Shown piece by piece: positions 7,413-16,026 of a DNA stretch of 64,000 nt. A program made the position numbers and the translations under genes. The notes under the pieces are model-generated. The model did not search any database. It had not been told where the DNA came from and was given only the letters and a program-made list of their open reading frames with translations. This DNA is from Methanoregula formicica SMSP. GTDB taxonomy: Archaea > Halobacteriota > Methanomicrobia > Methanomicrobiales > Methanospirillaceae. Location of the stretch: contig NC_019943.1 of the NCBI RefSeq assembly GCF_000327485.1, forward strand, positions 1,798,001 to 1,862,000, read 5' to 3'. Numbering within the stretch: the stretch's first letter is position 1; every line of letters begins with the position of its first letter.

Positions 7413-8214
7413 ATACCACCCCGCTCTCTTCTTCCTCATCGCGTATGCGGCCACGTGGGCATGCTGGTTCGCGGCCGCGTACTTCAGCAACCATGGCGGA
7501 TCCGGAGAACTACTCGGCCTGCTGATGGTTGCCGGACTCTGCGGGCCGCTCGTTGCTGCGCTCATCATGTTCTGGCGGGCAAAGAGCCCGGAACTCTGGC
7601 GCGATTACAAGGACCGGTTGTTCAGCCTGCGGAGGATCGACATCCGGACGCTGCCGATCATTCTCTTCCTGGTCCCGGCTGTTATATGTGTCGCGATCGG
7701 GATCTCCCTTCTCTTCGGGAAATCGCCGGACCAGTTCACCATCCGGCTCGGGGCGGTTTTTCTGACCGTCCAGGGCCTTGTCGGACTGTTCCTTGCCCCG
7801 GCGTTTGAAGAGGCGGGATGGCGGGGGTACGGGATGGACAGCCTGCGGAGCCGGTATACGCTGTTCATCGCAACACTCTGGTTTGCCCTCCTCTGGGCAA
7901 TCTGGCATATCCCGCTCTTTTTCCTTGCCGGGTTCTACCACAACAGCCTGCTTTCGAGCGGGCTGTACACGGCAAATTTCTTTATTGCCGTCCTTGCAAT
8001 GGCATTCATCGTCAACGGGCTCTTCTACCGGAACAACCGGAGCATCGTTGCCTGCTTCCTCTTCCACCTTTCCGCAAATGTCGCGTTGAGTTATATCCCG
8101 GCAGAGCAGTTCACCAAGTGCATCGTCACGGTGCTGCTGCTCGCGGTTGCGGCGGTAATCGTAGTTGCGGACCGGGACCGGTTCTTCCACGAACCGTGGG
8201 CCGGGCCGGTGTGA
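7393..8214 (+). CDS. CPBP-family intramembrane metalloprotease
   Basis: A 273-residue polytopic membrane protein with about seven hydrophobic segments. It carries the family's catalytic motifs: APAFEEAGWRGYG (E139, E140, R144), WAIWHIPLFF (H172) and CFLFHLSAN (H225). CPBP (formerly CAAX-type, Abi) proteins are embedded glutamate/histidine metalloproteases that process membrane or prenylated substrates. It is the last gene of the EFR1-TetR-CPBP operon, overlapping the TetR gene by 20 bases. Substrate unknown. Confidence 0.92.
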   Translation: MTGTPHKYHPALFFLIAYAATWACWFAAAYFSNHGGSGELLGLLMVAGLCGPLVAALIMFWRAKSPELWRDYKDRLFSLRRIDIRTLPIILFLVPAVICVAIGISLLFGKSPDQFTIRLGAVFLTVQGLVGLFLAPAFEEAGWRGYGMDSLRSRYTLFIATLWFALLWAIWHIPLFFLAGFYHNSLLSSGLYTANFFIAVLAMAFIVNGLFYRNNRSIVACFLFHLSANVALSYIPAEQFTKCIVTVLLLAVAAVIVVADRDRFFHEPWAGPV

Positions 8215-8286
8215 GAGGCGGGAGATATTTCCTCGCTGATGATCAAGGATACGATACATTCGCGCCATGGGTATTCAAAAAATGGC

Positions 8287-8314
8287 AATTGTTTTATTAT
8301 CTGGTGAAACAATT
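8287..8314 (+). promoter_or_regulatory. Inverted repeat operator upstream of vapB
   Basis: AATTGTTT (8287-8294) is perfectly complementary to AAACAATT (8307-8314), 12 bases apart, and ends 15 bases before the vapB start. A partly overlapping direct repeat (ATCTGGTGAA at 8299-8308 and TTCTGGTGAA at 8318-8327) is also present. This position fits autoregulation by a VapBC complex. Confidence 0.55.
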
Positions 8315-8329
8315 AATTTCTGGTGAATC

Positions 8330-8566
8330 ATGCCAAAAGTGGAGATCAAACCGGTTGATGCCCAGGGAAGGATCATCCTCCCGAAAGCATGGCGGGCCCG
8401 GCTCCGGACCAGTTCGGTTGTTGTCGTTGACGAGGACGACCGTCTCGAGATCCGGCCTGCGGATGCAGACCTTTCGCGGTTTGTGGATGCCGTGGAAGTC
8501 GAAGCGGAGCACTTTGACAATTACCATAAGCTCCGCAAGGGCCTGAGGAGAGATGCGGTTCATTGA
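8330..8566 (+). CDS. vapB: AbrB-type VapB antitoxin
   Basis: A 78-residue protein with an N-terminal swapped-hairpin AbrB/SpoVT domain: VEIKPVDAQGRIILPKAWRA, followed by VVVVDEDDRLEIRPAD. The acidic C-terminal tail (VEVEAEHFDNYHK) is the typical toxin-binding extension. It overlaps the downstream PIN toxin gene by 14 bases. The antitoxin should bind the inverted repeat just upstream and neutralise VapC. Confidence 0.85.
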   Translation: MPKVEIKPVDAQGRIILPKAWRARLRTSSVVVVDEDDRLEIRPADADLSRFVDAVEVEAEHFDNYHKLRKGLRRDAVH

Positions 8567-8969
8567 CGCCAACGTCTTCATCTACGCAGTCCTGAAGCCG
8601 AAGGGTTCTCTGCCGGATGCGGTACAACAGAAGAAAAAAGCGGCACGTGAGATCTTTTTGCGGGTGAACGATGGCGAGCCGGTCATAACAACCACGGTCC
8701 ATCTGAGCGAAGTGGCCAATGTACTCGAAGATGCTGCCACGCTGCCGTTTGCCTGCGACCTTATTTCGGCGCTCCTGATAAAATCCTCACTATCCATCGA
8801 GCCGGTTTCCGCTGACGATTACCGCGAGAGCATCGGTCTTTCAAAGAAATACTCTATCAGCATCAACGATGCGCTCGCCCTTATCATCATGGAACGCCTC
8901 GGCATCGATGAGATCTATACCTTCGACCGGCACTTCCGGAAGACCGGTGTTACTATCGTACAGGAATAA
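8553..8969 (+). CDS. vapC: PIN-domain VapC toxin
   Basis: A 138-residue PIN-fold ribonuclease. The metal-binding acidic residues are visible: D5 in MRFIDANVFIY, E53 in VHLSEVANVLED, D106 in SISINDALAL and D125 in YTFDRHF. The length and motif spacing are standard, and all catalytic positions are intact, in contrast to the broken HEPN/MNT and DUF104 loci nearby. VapC toxins cleave tRNA or rRNA at specific sites; the target here is unknown. Confidence 0.9.
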   Translation: MRFIDANVFIYAVLKPKGSLPDAVQQKKKAAREIFLRVNDGEPVITTTVHLSEVANVLEDAATLPFACDLISALLIKSSLSIEPVSADDYRESIGLSKKYSISINDALALIIMERLGIDEIYTFDRHFRKTGVTIVQE

Positions 8970-9009
8970 AAAGTTCATCATTTTTTGGCTCTCCTTTTGA
9001 TCAATCCAT

Positions 9010-9057
9010 GACACCGGACTGACGTGTATTGCAACAGGATTCACACGTCCGGTTGTC
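9010..9057. repeat. Inverted repeat between vapC and the MerR gene
   Basis: GACACCGGAC (9010-9019) plus CGTGT pairs with ACACG plus TCCGGTTGTC (9043-9057), an imperfect stem with a 3-base bulge. It could terminate vapBC transcription or bind a regulator; it lies about 100 bases before the MerR start. Nothing else is seen between 8970 and 9155. Confidence 0.4.
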
Positions 9058-9155
9058 GGGAAATTATCTGTGATGGATTCCCCCTCTCCGAAACCTTCCC
9101 CCACAGGAGACTCCGGCATCCTATTTGCTCTAGCAGCGCACAGGTTAGTGTAACA

Positions 9156-10016
9156 ATGGCAGGCGACCAGATCCCCATCGGCCGGTTCTCGCTCATTACC
9201 CGGCTCAGCCAGAAAGCGCTGCGCTTTTATGATGAGCGGGGCCTGCTCGTGCCGCAGGTAAAAGACCTCTGCACCGGCTACCGGTATTACACGATGGCCC
9301 AGATCTCCCGGGGCGTCTCGATCAAGACGCTCTGCACGCTCGGGTTCTCCCCGGCCGAGATCGGCGATCTCCTCTCCGCAAAAGAGGGGCATGACACGGA
9401 GATCATCCGTACGCTCTTTGCAAGGAGACGGCAGGAGATCCGGTCCGAAGTCAGCCGGTTACAGCAGATCGAGGCGATCCTCGCAGACGAAGACGCCTCA
9501 TTAGAGTTGATCTACATGTCACTGAACGAACCTCTTGTCAAGGAAATCCCGCCCCAGCGGATCGTGGGAAAGAAGGGAACCGGCCCGTACGGCGAAACCA
9601 TCTCGCGGCTCATGCCGGCACTCTGCGACCAGATCTTTTCCGAAGAGAACCAGAGAAACAACCTGAAAGTGACCGGGCCCTTCATGACCCTGTATCACGA
9701 CAACGAGTACCGGGAGAAGGATGCGACAATGGAGTGCGCCGCCCCCATCACCGGGCGGATCGTGCTCACGGACCCGGACATGGAAGTCCGGACCCTGCCA
9801 GGCGGAAAGTGCCTCTCCCTCATCCACAAGGGCACCTACGCCAATCTCCAGGCAGCCTGGAGCCGGATCGGGGCATACGCGGAGGAGAAGGGATTCGTGA
9901 CAAGCGGCATCTGCCGGGAAATGTATCTCACGGACCCGAACGTTGTCGCGGAGAGCGAGCTCCTCACCGAACTGCAGATCCCGATCGACATGGATGTCTC
10001 GCGGCAGCAGCACTGA
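9156..10016 (+). CDS. MerR-family regulator with GyrI-like effector domain
   Basis: The start at 9156 gives MAGDQIPIGRFSLITRLSQK; upstream in-frame codons do not resemble the family. Residues about 8-75 form a MerR winged helix (ALRFYDERGLLVP, GYRYYTMAQISR, LCTLGFSPAEIGDLL), followed by a coiled-coil dimerisation helix (RRRQEIRSEVSRLQQIEAIL). From about residue 125 a GyrI-like small-molecule binding domain follows, with YREKDATMECAAPI and the TYANLQAAWSRIGAYAEEKG signature. Such proteins (compare BmrR, SoxR-like) activate efflux or stress genes on binding hydrophobic ligands. The likely target is its own locus or the adjacent iron-sulfur flavoprotein gene. Confidence 0.9.
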   Translation: MAGDQIPIGRFSLITRLSQKALRFYDERGLLVPQVKDLCTGYRYYTMAQISRGVSIKTLCTLGFSPAEIGDLLSAKEGHDTEIIRTLFARRRQEIRSEVSRLQQIEAILADEDASLELIYMSLNEPLVKEIPPQRIVGKKGTGPYGETISRLMPALCDQIFSEENQRNNLKVTGPFMTLYHDNEYREKDATMECAAPITGRIVLTDPDMEVRTLPGGKCLSLIHKGTYANLQAAWSRIGAYAEEKGFVTSGICREMYLTDPNVVAESELLTELQIPIDMDVSRQQH

Positions 10017-10144
10017 CCTGCCGGAAACGGTAGCGGATTGCGCGGAGGCCATGCAGCGCCACAAGACCGTTGGTGCGGTTTCCTGTGGTACCGGCCCTCT
10101 TCCTTTTATTACTCTTCGCGCAAAAACACCTGTCTAGAGCGATC

Positions 10145-10699
10145 ATGAAAGTCCTCGGAATTGTAACAAGCCCCCGGAGGGGTGCAAACAGCCAGACGCT
10201 TGTCGAGAATATCCTTGCCGGCGCAAAGGACGCCGGGGCGAAGACAGAGATCGTGCGGCTCTGCATGATGAACATCCAGCCATGCATTGGCTGCAACAAG
10301 TGCAAGACCGAGGACGGTTGCATCATCGAAGACGATATGGCCGGACTCTGCGAAAAACTGGAAAACGCGGATGCCGTTGTGCTGGGTTCCCCGATCTACT
10401 GGGGCCGGCTGAACGCCCAGGCGTACCCGTTCATCGACCGGCTCTATGCCCTGATCAAGGCGGACTTCACCACGGATTTCCCGAAGGGAAAGAAGCTCGC
10501 GGTTGCACTCACGTGCGGCGGAATGGAGCCCGAAGCCATGAAGCCGGTCAACGATTACGTCAAGTTCGTCTTTGGCTTCCTCGGTTTTTCGGACGGGGGA
10601 TTCATCTGCCAGAACCACTGCCTCCTGCCGGAAGATATTGCACAGTTCCCGGAGACGTTGCAGAAAGCAAAGGATCTGGGCCGGGCCCTCGTGAAATAA
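10145..10699 (+). CDS. Iron-sulfur flavoprotein (NADPH-dependent FMN reductase family)
   Basis: A 184-residue flavodoxin-like protein starting MKVLGIVTSPRRGANSQTLV, the FMN-binding loop of the FMN-reductase family. A compact cysteine motif CIGCNKCKTEDGC (C47, C50, C53, C59) matches the [4Fe-4S] site of methanogen iron-sulfur flavoproteins (Isf), and VVLGSPIYWGRLNAQ is the second flavin motif. Isf proteins detoxify O2 and H2O2 or shuttle electrons from ferredoxin. I chose the ATG at 10145; the longer frame begins with a hydrophobic stretch unlike the family. It follows the MerR gene by 128 bases with its own AT-rich promoter region (ttttattact near 10107). Confidence 0.88.
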   Translation: MKVLGIVTSPRRGANSQTLVENILAGAKDAGAKTEIVRLCMMNIQPCIGCNKCKTEDGCIIEDDMAGLCEKLENADAVVLGSPIYWGRLNAQAYPFIDRLYALIKADFTTDFPKGKKLAVALTCGGMEPEAMKPVNDYVKFVFGFLGFSDGGFICQNHCLLPEDIAQFPETLQKAKDLGRALVK

Positions 10700-10850
10700 T
10701 TTTTCCCGGCACCCGAGTACCTCAGGGAAGATTTCATCGAGCCCGGCCTCCGGCCGAAGCGGAACTTCAGGGACATTCCCCGTTGCAGATAAAAGTGCCG
10801 ACGGGATAGCATCACCATTTTTTTATATTCTCTGACAGGAAACCGGCCCC

Positions 10851-10897
10851 GGAGATTAATTCACTAACTTTAATAATTTTTATGCACAAAAATCTCC
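10851..10897. promoter_or_regulatory. Inverted repeat around an AT-rich promoter region
   Basis: GGAGATT (10851-10857) is complementary to AATCTCC (10891-10897). Between them lies an AT-rich segment (actttaataatttttatg), the best candidate for the promoter of the membrane protein at 10964. The repeat could be an operator that covers the TATA box. Confidence 0.4.
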
Positions 10898-10963
10898 TTT
10901 ATCATACGGTGACACCGGAGCACAACTGCCCGTAACCACGGTCACCCTGTCAGGAAAGCAACC

Positions 10964-11710
10964 ATGGACCGATCCGCCAATCCCGCACTCCGCGACGAAC
11001 TCTTCGGCCCCGGGGAGGACCGGGCCGGTGCAAAGCCGATGACCATCAGGGGAACGATCGACAAGACTCTTGTCCTGCTCGCCATCGCGATGGTGTCTGC
11101 GGTTGCAGCGTGGAAGTTCCTCCCGGCCGATGCCATCCCGGTCATTCTCGTGTCGGTGGTGGCTGCGTTCGTTATCGGGTTCGTGACATCGTTCTATACC
11201 GCATGGTCGCCGGTCACCGGCCCGGTCTTTGCAGTCTTTGAAGGGATCTTCCTTGGCGCCTTCTCCGGGGCAGCGGAGGCGCTGTATCCCGGCATTGTTG
11301 CGCAGGCGGTTGCGCTGACCTTTGCAGTTTTCGTCCTGCTCCTCCTGATCTTCCGCGCCCGGCTCATCCGGGTAACGGAAAAGTTCCGGCTCATCGTGGT
11401 CGGGGCAATGGGAGCGATCATCCTCTTCTACCTTGCCGCGATCGTACTGGCCTTTTTCGGCCTGCCGCTCGGGTTCGTGAACGAAGGGGGCTGGCCGGGA
11501 ATCGTCATCTCGGTCATTATCGTTTTCGTTGCCTCGCTCAGTCTTGTCCTTGACTTCGACTACATTGAGCAGGGCGTAACAAACGGGCTCCCGAAACGCC
11601 ACGAATGGTACGCCGCGTTCACCCTGCTCGTCACGCTGGTCTGGCTCTATCTTGAGATTGTCCGGCTGCTCATGAAAATCCGGATGCTGGCGCAAGTACT
11701 CCGCCGCTAA
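10964..11710 (+). CDS. Bax inhibitor-1/YccA-like membrane protein
   Basis: A 248-residue polytopic membrane protein with about seven hydrophobic segments after a polar 30-residue N-terminus. The order of features (RGTIDKTLVLLAIAMVSAVAAW, FVTSFYTAWSPVTGPVFAVFEG, LDFDYIEQGVTNGLPKRHEWY) matches the YccA/BaxI_1 family of TMBIM-like proteins, which form pH-sensitive cation leak channels. The acidic pair in DFDYIEQG and the conserved final YLEIVRLL segment are present. The gene stands alone. Physiological role in archaea unknown. Confidence 0.85.
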   Translation: MDRSANPALRDELFGPGEDRAGAKPMTIRGTIDKTLVLLAIAMVSAVAAWKFLPADAIPVILVSVVAAFVIGFVTSFYTAWSPVTGPVFAVFEGIFLGAFSGAAEALYPGIVAQAVALTFAVFVLLLLIFRARLIRVTEKFRLIVVGAMGAIILFYLAAIVLAFFGLPLGFVNEGGWPGIVISVIIVFVASLSLVLDFDYIEQGVTNGLPKRHEWYAAFTLLVTLVWLYLEIVRLLMKIRMLAQVLRR

Positions 11711-11724
11711 AAAAGGAACAAAGA

Positions 11725-12126
11725 TTATTTTTGCAGAGATTTCTCGCGGCACTCCTGCATGAATACATCATCGCCCGGGTTCTGCGGGCCGGTGGGTGAG
11801 ATGTACACGACGTTAGTGCGGACGCACCCGCTTGTGCACTGGGTGTAACCTGCGACTGCCGCTTGGGTTGTATCCCGGGCGGGACACTTCGCCTCTTCCC
11901 AGCCGGCGCACGCGGTCTCGCACGAGCCGCCCTGCCCGGTCTTCCATCCCTGGTCCGTGCAGGTCTTGATACAATCGTCAGCAGAGTGATAACAGACAAC
12001 GGGTGATGCCGGTGTGGCGGATGTCATGATGAAGGCCCCGGCAAGAATGATGCCGGCAAGGGTCAGGGCGATCAGAGCCAGAATAAGCCGGGCGGGGGCC
12101 GACCGGCCGGAAGAATGATCCTGCAT
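11725..12126 (-). CDS. Membrane-anchored nine-cysteine protein, function unknown
   Basis: A 133-residue protein with a short polar N-terminus, one strong hydrophobic segment (residues about 14-37, LILALIALTLAGIILAGAF) and an outward domain containing nine cysteines in about 90 residues. Their spacing (VVC-x6-C-x3-C, then SC-x3-C-x7-C, QC-x3-C, and a final EC) suggests four disulfides or a small metal site with one free cysteine. No family is recognised. It is convergent with the Bax-inhibitor-like gene (14 bases between stops) and divergent from the membrane protein at 12348. Confidence 0.65.
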   Translation of the reverse strand: MQDHSSGRSAPARLILALIALTLAGIILAGAFIMTSATPASPVVCYHSADDCIKTCTDQGWKTGQGGSCETACAGWEEAKCPARDTTQAAVAGYTQCTSGCVRTNVVYISPTGPQNPGDDVFMQECREKSLQK

Positions 12127-12347
12127 GGAAAAGATCTGGGTCGCTCATCCTTATGACCATCTTCATCGGAATCCGTGCAGGAATGAATTTTGGTGAGAAT
12201 CAAATCAGTATAATTTAAAAGCATTATTGCAAAACGTATATTTCACAGCATATCCTGCATCCTCACTCCCGGCGGAACTCCTCTTCGTCTCACGGGTGAC
12301 ACTACGCGGGCAGAGCTTTCCCTCAGCGATACTTCTCCGGTGATTCC

Positions 12348-13454
12348 ATGAATTTCCCTTACCCTGACCCGTTGCTCCTGTTTGCCCTCCTGGCGCTCGC
12401 TTTGTACATACTTATCCCGTCGGCACTCGCTGCGGGGTTTGCGGTCCTGCTCTTCTGCCTGCTCGACCGGATCAGAAGCCGGCGGGTCCAGATCGCCCTT
12501 GTCCTCGCGGTGGGCATCCTTTTCATTGTCGGGGAACGCTCGTTCCACGTGTTCGCGTACCAGTCGCTTGGGGCAAACGAACTGATGCTGCTCGGCCCGC
12601 TCTTCAGCCTCATCGATATGATCCCTCTGGCCCTCATCCTCGGGACCGGTGTCATCGTTTCGTTCCTGCTCATTCGGGATCACCTTGGCCTGAAACGGGC
12701 GTGGGCCGGGGTATTTGTTGCCGGGACGATCGCAATCGGGGTCGACTTCGTGAAAAATTTCCTCGTCGCCTTCGGGCCGCCGAATGGGAGGTCAACCGCA
12801 ATTTACTCGATGCCGTACTATGATCTCATCAGCAAGTTCGGAGAAGTGCTGCTGATCTTTGTTGCAGCGTCCGCGGTCTTCGGGATGTATATCTTCATCC
12901 GCTATGCCGCTACCCTGGCTGCGGGCCACCGCTCTAAGCGGGGCATCCATGCCGCTGTTGTCATTGGACTTCTCGTCACCCTGCCCGCCGCGGCAGTCGG
13001 GGGGCTGGCGGTGTACCTTGCAACGCTTTGCTCAAAGTGTTCCGGGAGGCTTGTGCCCATACTGCTGGCGCTGGGTGCGATGGTTGTTGTGGGGACCGGC
13101 GGCAGCTTCCTCATGGGAATCCCCGATATTGAAAGGATGGTAGGTCTTTTCATCATCCCGACAATCGTCATGGCCCTGGCGGCAATCATCCCATTCGTGT
13201 ACTTCTCCAGAACGATCCCGAAGACCTGGCAGCCCGTCATCCTCTTTACCGGTACAGCAGCAGCCGACCTTGCCCTTTCCGCCATCGCGGTCCTCCTGGA
13301 CCTGGGCGACCGGCTCACGTCCGACCCGATCACAATCCTGACCTTTGCCGAAGGAGGGATCATCCTTGCAGCGCTTGCATTTGCTGCCGGGAACTATCTC
13401 GTTGCCCGGCTCGACCATGCAGGACCGGTCCCGGTTGTAGAGGAGTTGCCATGA
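12348..13454 (+). CDS. Polytopic membrane protein, function unknown
   Basis: A 368-residue hydrophobic protein with roughly ten predicted membrane segments and few charged residues. A cytoplasm-like loop contains NGRSTAIYSMPYYD and a cysteine pair occurs in LATLCSKCSG. No transporter or enzyme signature is recognised. The stop overlaps the start of the beta-propeller gene by 4 bases (ATGA), so the two products are probably made together and may form a membrane-plus-extracellular complex. An AT-rich run (agtataatttaaaag near 12210) is a candidate promoter, with a leader of about 100 bases. Confidence 0.7.
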   Translation: MNFPYPDPLLLFALLALALYILIPSALAAGFAVLLFCLLDRIRSRRVQIALVLAVGILFIVGERSFHVFAYQSLGANELMLLGPLFSLIDMIPLALILGTGVIVSFLLIRDHLGLKRAWAGVFVAGTIAIGVDFVKNFLVAFGPPNGRSTAIYSMPYYDLISKFGEVLLIFVAASAVFGMYIFIRYAATLAAGHRSKRGIHAAVVIGLLVTLPAAAVGGLAVYLATLCSKCSGRLVPILLALGAMVVVGTGGSFLMGIPDIERMVGLFIIPTIVMALAAIIPFVYFSRTIPKTWQPVILFTGTAAADLALSAIAVLLDLGDRLTSDPITILTFAEGGIILAALAFAAGNYLVARLDHAGPVPVVEELP

Positions 13455-15880
13455 TCAAACCGTACATCGCAGGTGCGATCCTGGTGCTGGGCCTGCTCTC
13501 TTTGTGCGCCGGGCCGGTCCTTGCCGAAGAGAGCCCTTCGCAGGAGTACCGGGACGCAATCCGGATGGATGACGGCGGGTTCGTCCTTGTCAAAAACGCC
13601 GAACCCAGGGAAGATCAGGCCGGATTCGGCAAAGATATCGTCCTCGAACGGAGGGACCGGAGCGACTCGCTTGTCTGGAGCCGATGGTTCGGTGGCACGC
13701 AGGATGAAAAGGTCCGGGGGATCACGCAACTCTCCGATGGCGGTTTTCTCATCTTCGGACAGACGCAATCGTTTGGCCAGGGCTCATGGGTTGTCCGGAC
13801 GGACGCGGAAGGCCGGGAGATCTGGAACCAGACATTTGGGGGGAGGATGTCCGACTTCAATACAGCCATCGAGATGAAGGGTGGGGAGTATGCCCTTGCC
13901 GGCACGTCCGATGCCTTCAGCGGCAGAGGGCAGGGGGCATGGCTGGTCATGCTCAGCCCGGACGGTACCGAGCTCTGGAACCGGACATATGGCGGCGAGG
14001 TGCTGGATTATGCAACTGCTGTTGCTGAATTCCCGAAGGGCGGACTTGTACTGGCCGGCGTCCGGATGACAAATTCGGACAAGCTTGAGGAGGGCCTTCT
14101 TGTCCGGACCGATTCGGCCGGGAACACGATCTGGGAGAAGACATTCGGGGGAAGCGGGAGCGATGAGATCCGGTCTGTCATGGTCACCCGCCAGGACGAG
14201 ATCGTCTTTACCGGATCCTCGTTCTCCCCGGGCCTGACCATTGACGACTTCTGGGTCGTGAAGACCGATGCGGATGGGAACGAGATATGGAACCGAAAGA
14301 TTGCCGGCAAGGGGATCGAGCGCGGCATGGTAATCACTCCTGGTCCGGACGACACGTTCCTTGTCGGGGAAGTCGTGACAGCGGATGAGTATGAGATTCA
14401 CCTGCTCACTCTGGACAATGCCGGCGCGGTCCTGTCGGACAAGACCTATACCGGCATTGAACCAAACCTCATGGCGGGGAGCTGGAGATTGTCCCGGTCT
14501 GGTGACGGATCGCTGGCCCTTACCGGCGCCGGAAATCTCCGGGGGGCATGGGCTCTCGAAATTGCAGCCGACGGTTACACAACTAACCGGCACCTGTACG
14601 GCATGGAGCCGGCCGTGAAAAGAACTGCGGCAGAGTCTGGTTCAGTTCCGGTGTCGACCTACCAGGAGCCGTTCATACCATCAGGCTGGCTTGTCAGGAC
14701 TGACAGCAAGGGGAAGGAGCTCTGGAACACGACGTTTGGCGATGGCCGGATGCAGGAATCCTTTGCCCTTGTTATGACCAATGGCGGGGGATATGCCGTG
14801 GCCGGGTCGGCTGTCATCAACGGAATGCATTCCGATGCCATGCTGACCCTCTTTGACGGGAGCGGACGCCAGACCGGGCAAGTCGTGCTCGGATCGGACG
14901 GGCTTGCCGAGATCCACTCGATGGAGCAGGAGCCGAATGGAGGGTTCATCCTTGCGGGAGCCCACGACACGTCGGGATGGGAGTCACAGACGATGTGGGT
15001 CGTCCGGACCGATGCCGCAGGGTCGCGCCAATACGACAATGACATTTCTGCTATTCCGCGGGGGAACGGCGCGCATGTCATCCAGTCACCGGATGGCAAT
15101 TATGTTGTCTCAGGTAGTTTCCACTCGGCTGAACACCGTTCGCCGGACGGTGTCATCGTAAAGACCGGACCGGACGGGACGGTCTTCTGGAAACGGACGT
15201 ACGGGGATGGCGGACAGGATGGTATCCCGTGGGTCGACCGGGTGCCGGGAGGGGGATATGTTGCCGTACTGGCATCGACAAACGGGGGCGACCAGGCAAC
15301 CTACAAGAGCTCGGCCACCCTTCTCCGGCTCGGGGAAGACGGATCCGGGATATGGTCAAAGCCTCTGACCGAAGATACGCAGGTCGAGCCGCGGCAGGTC
15401 CTTGCCACATCGGATGGCGGGTTCCTGGTGGCCGGGTATGCGATCCGGGGGGATGCCCTTGTCGGCCCGTGGATCGTCAAGACCGATCGACAGGGTACGG
15501 TCCTCTGGCACCATGTGTTCAATTTCGGGACCCTCGGCCTGAAGGGCTCGCAGATGGCAGTCGAGACTCCAGATGGCGGGTATGCCATGACGGGCGACAA
15601 GGGCGAGGACATCTGGCTCGTCCGCTTCGATCCGTCCGGTACCGAGCTCTGGACAGCAACCTACGGCGGCTGGTCGCAGGAGACTGCCCGGGGCCTCGTG
15701 GCTACACCTGACGGGGGGTTTACCCTGGTGGGGATCACGCGATCCTATCCGGTGACCGAGACCGCACATACGGAGCGGATCTTCCCTCTCTTTGTCCTGT
15801 TCACGGCAATACTCGCGGCCGGCCTTGCGGCCGCACTGTGGAATGAGCGAAAATCAAACAGTGGAAAACGATGGACCTGA
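13451..15880 (+). CDS. Secreted, membrane-anchored beta-propeller-repeat protein
   Basis: An 809-residue protein with a signal peptide (hydrophobic residues 6-24 ending VLAEE), a long repetitive ectodomain and a C-terminal membrane segment (LFVLFTAILAAGLAAALW) followed by a basic tail. The ectodomain repeats a unit of about 45-50 residues: DGGF-(L/V)-x-(A/G)-G, then WVVRTD, DGTELWN and TFGG or TYGG. I count well over ten copies, enough for two propellers. Such SBBP/PQQ-like propellers bind proteins, glycans or metals at archaeal cell surfaces. It is translationally coupled to the upstream membrane protein. Confidence 0.85.
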   Translation: MIKPYIAGAILVLGLLSLCAGPVLAEESPSQEYRDAIRMDDGGFVLVKNAEPREDQAGFGKDIVLERRDRSDSLVWSRWFGGTQDEKVRGITQLSDGGFLIFGQTQSFGQGSWVVRTDAEGREIWNQTFGGRMSDFNTAIEMKGGEYALAGTSDAFSGRGQGAWLVMLSPDGTELWNRTYGGEVLDYATAVAEFPKGGLVLAGVRMTNSDKLEEGLLVRTDSAGNTIWEKTFGGSGSDEIRSVMVTRQDEIVFTGSSFSPGLTIDDFWVVKTDADGNEIWNRKIAGKGIERGMVITPGPDDTFLVGEVVTADEYEIHLLTLDNAGAVLSDKTYTGIEPNLMAGSWRLSRSGDGSLALTGAGNLRGAWALEIAADGYTTNRHLYGMEPAVKRTAAESGSVPVSTYQEPFIPSGWLVRTDSKGKELWNTTFGDGRMQESFALVMTNGGGYAVAGSAVINGMHSDAMLTLFDGSGRQTGQVVLGSDGLAEIHSMEQEPNGGFILAGAHDTSGWESQTMWVVRTDAAGSRQYDNDISAIPRGNGAHVIQSPDGNYVVSGSFHSAEHRSPDGVIVKTGPDGTVFWKRTYGDGGQDGIPWVDRVPGGGYVAVLASTNGGDQATYKSSATLLRLGEDGSGIWSKPLTEDTQVEPRQVLATSDGGFLVAGYAIRGDALVGPWIVKTDRQGTVLWHHVFNFGTLGLKGSQMAVETPDGGYAMTGDKGEDIWLVRFDPSGTELWTATYGGWSQETARGLVATPDGGFTLVGITRSYPVTETAHTERIFPLFVLFTAILAAGLAAALWNERKSNSGKRWT

Positions 15881-16026
15881 AACGGATCATCCTGCATGTT
15901 AATGCGGGCGATCCGGGTTCAATCCAGTAATTATTTATCGGCTCAGGGCGGATCCAACGATTACCTGATGGGTTGATCACCGGCATTCCGAATACGGAGG
16001 CCCTGCCTGTCACCGAGGATCCTGCC

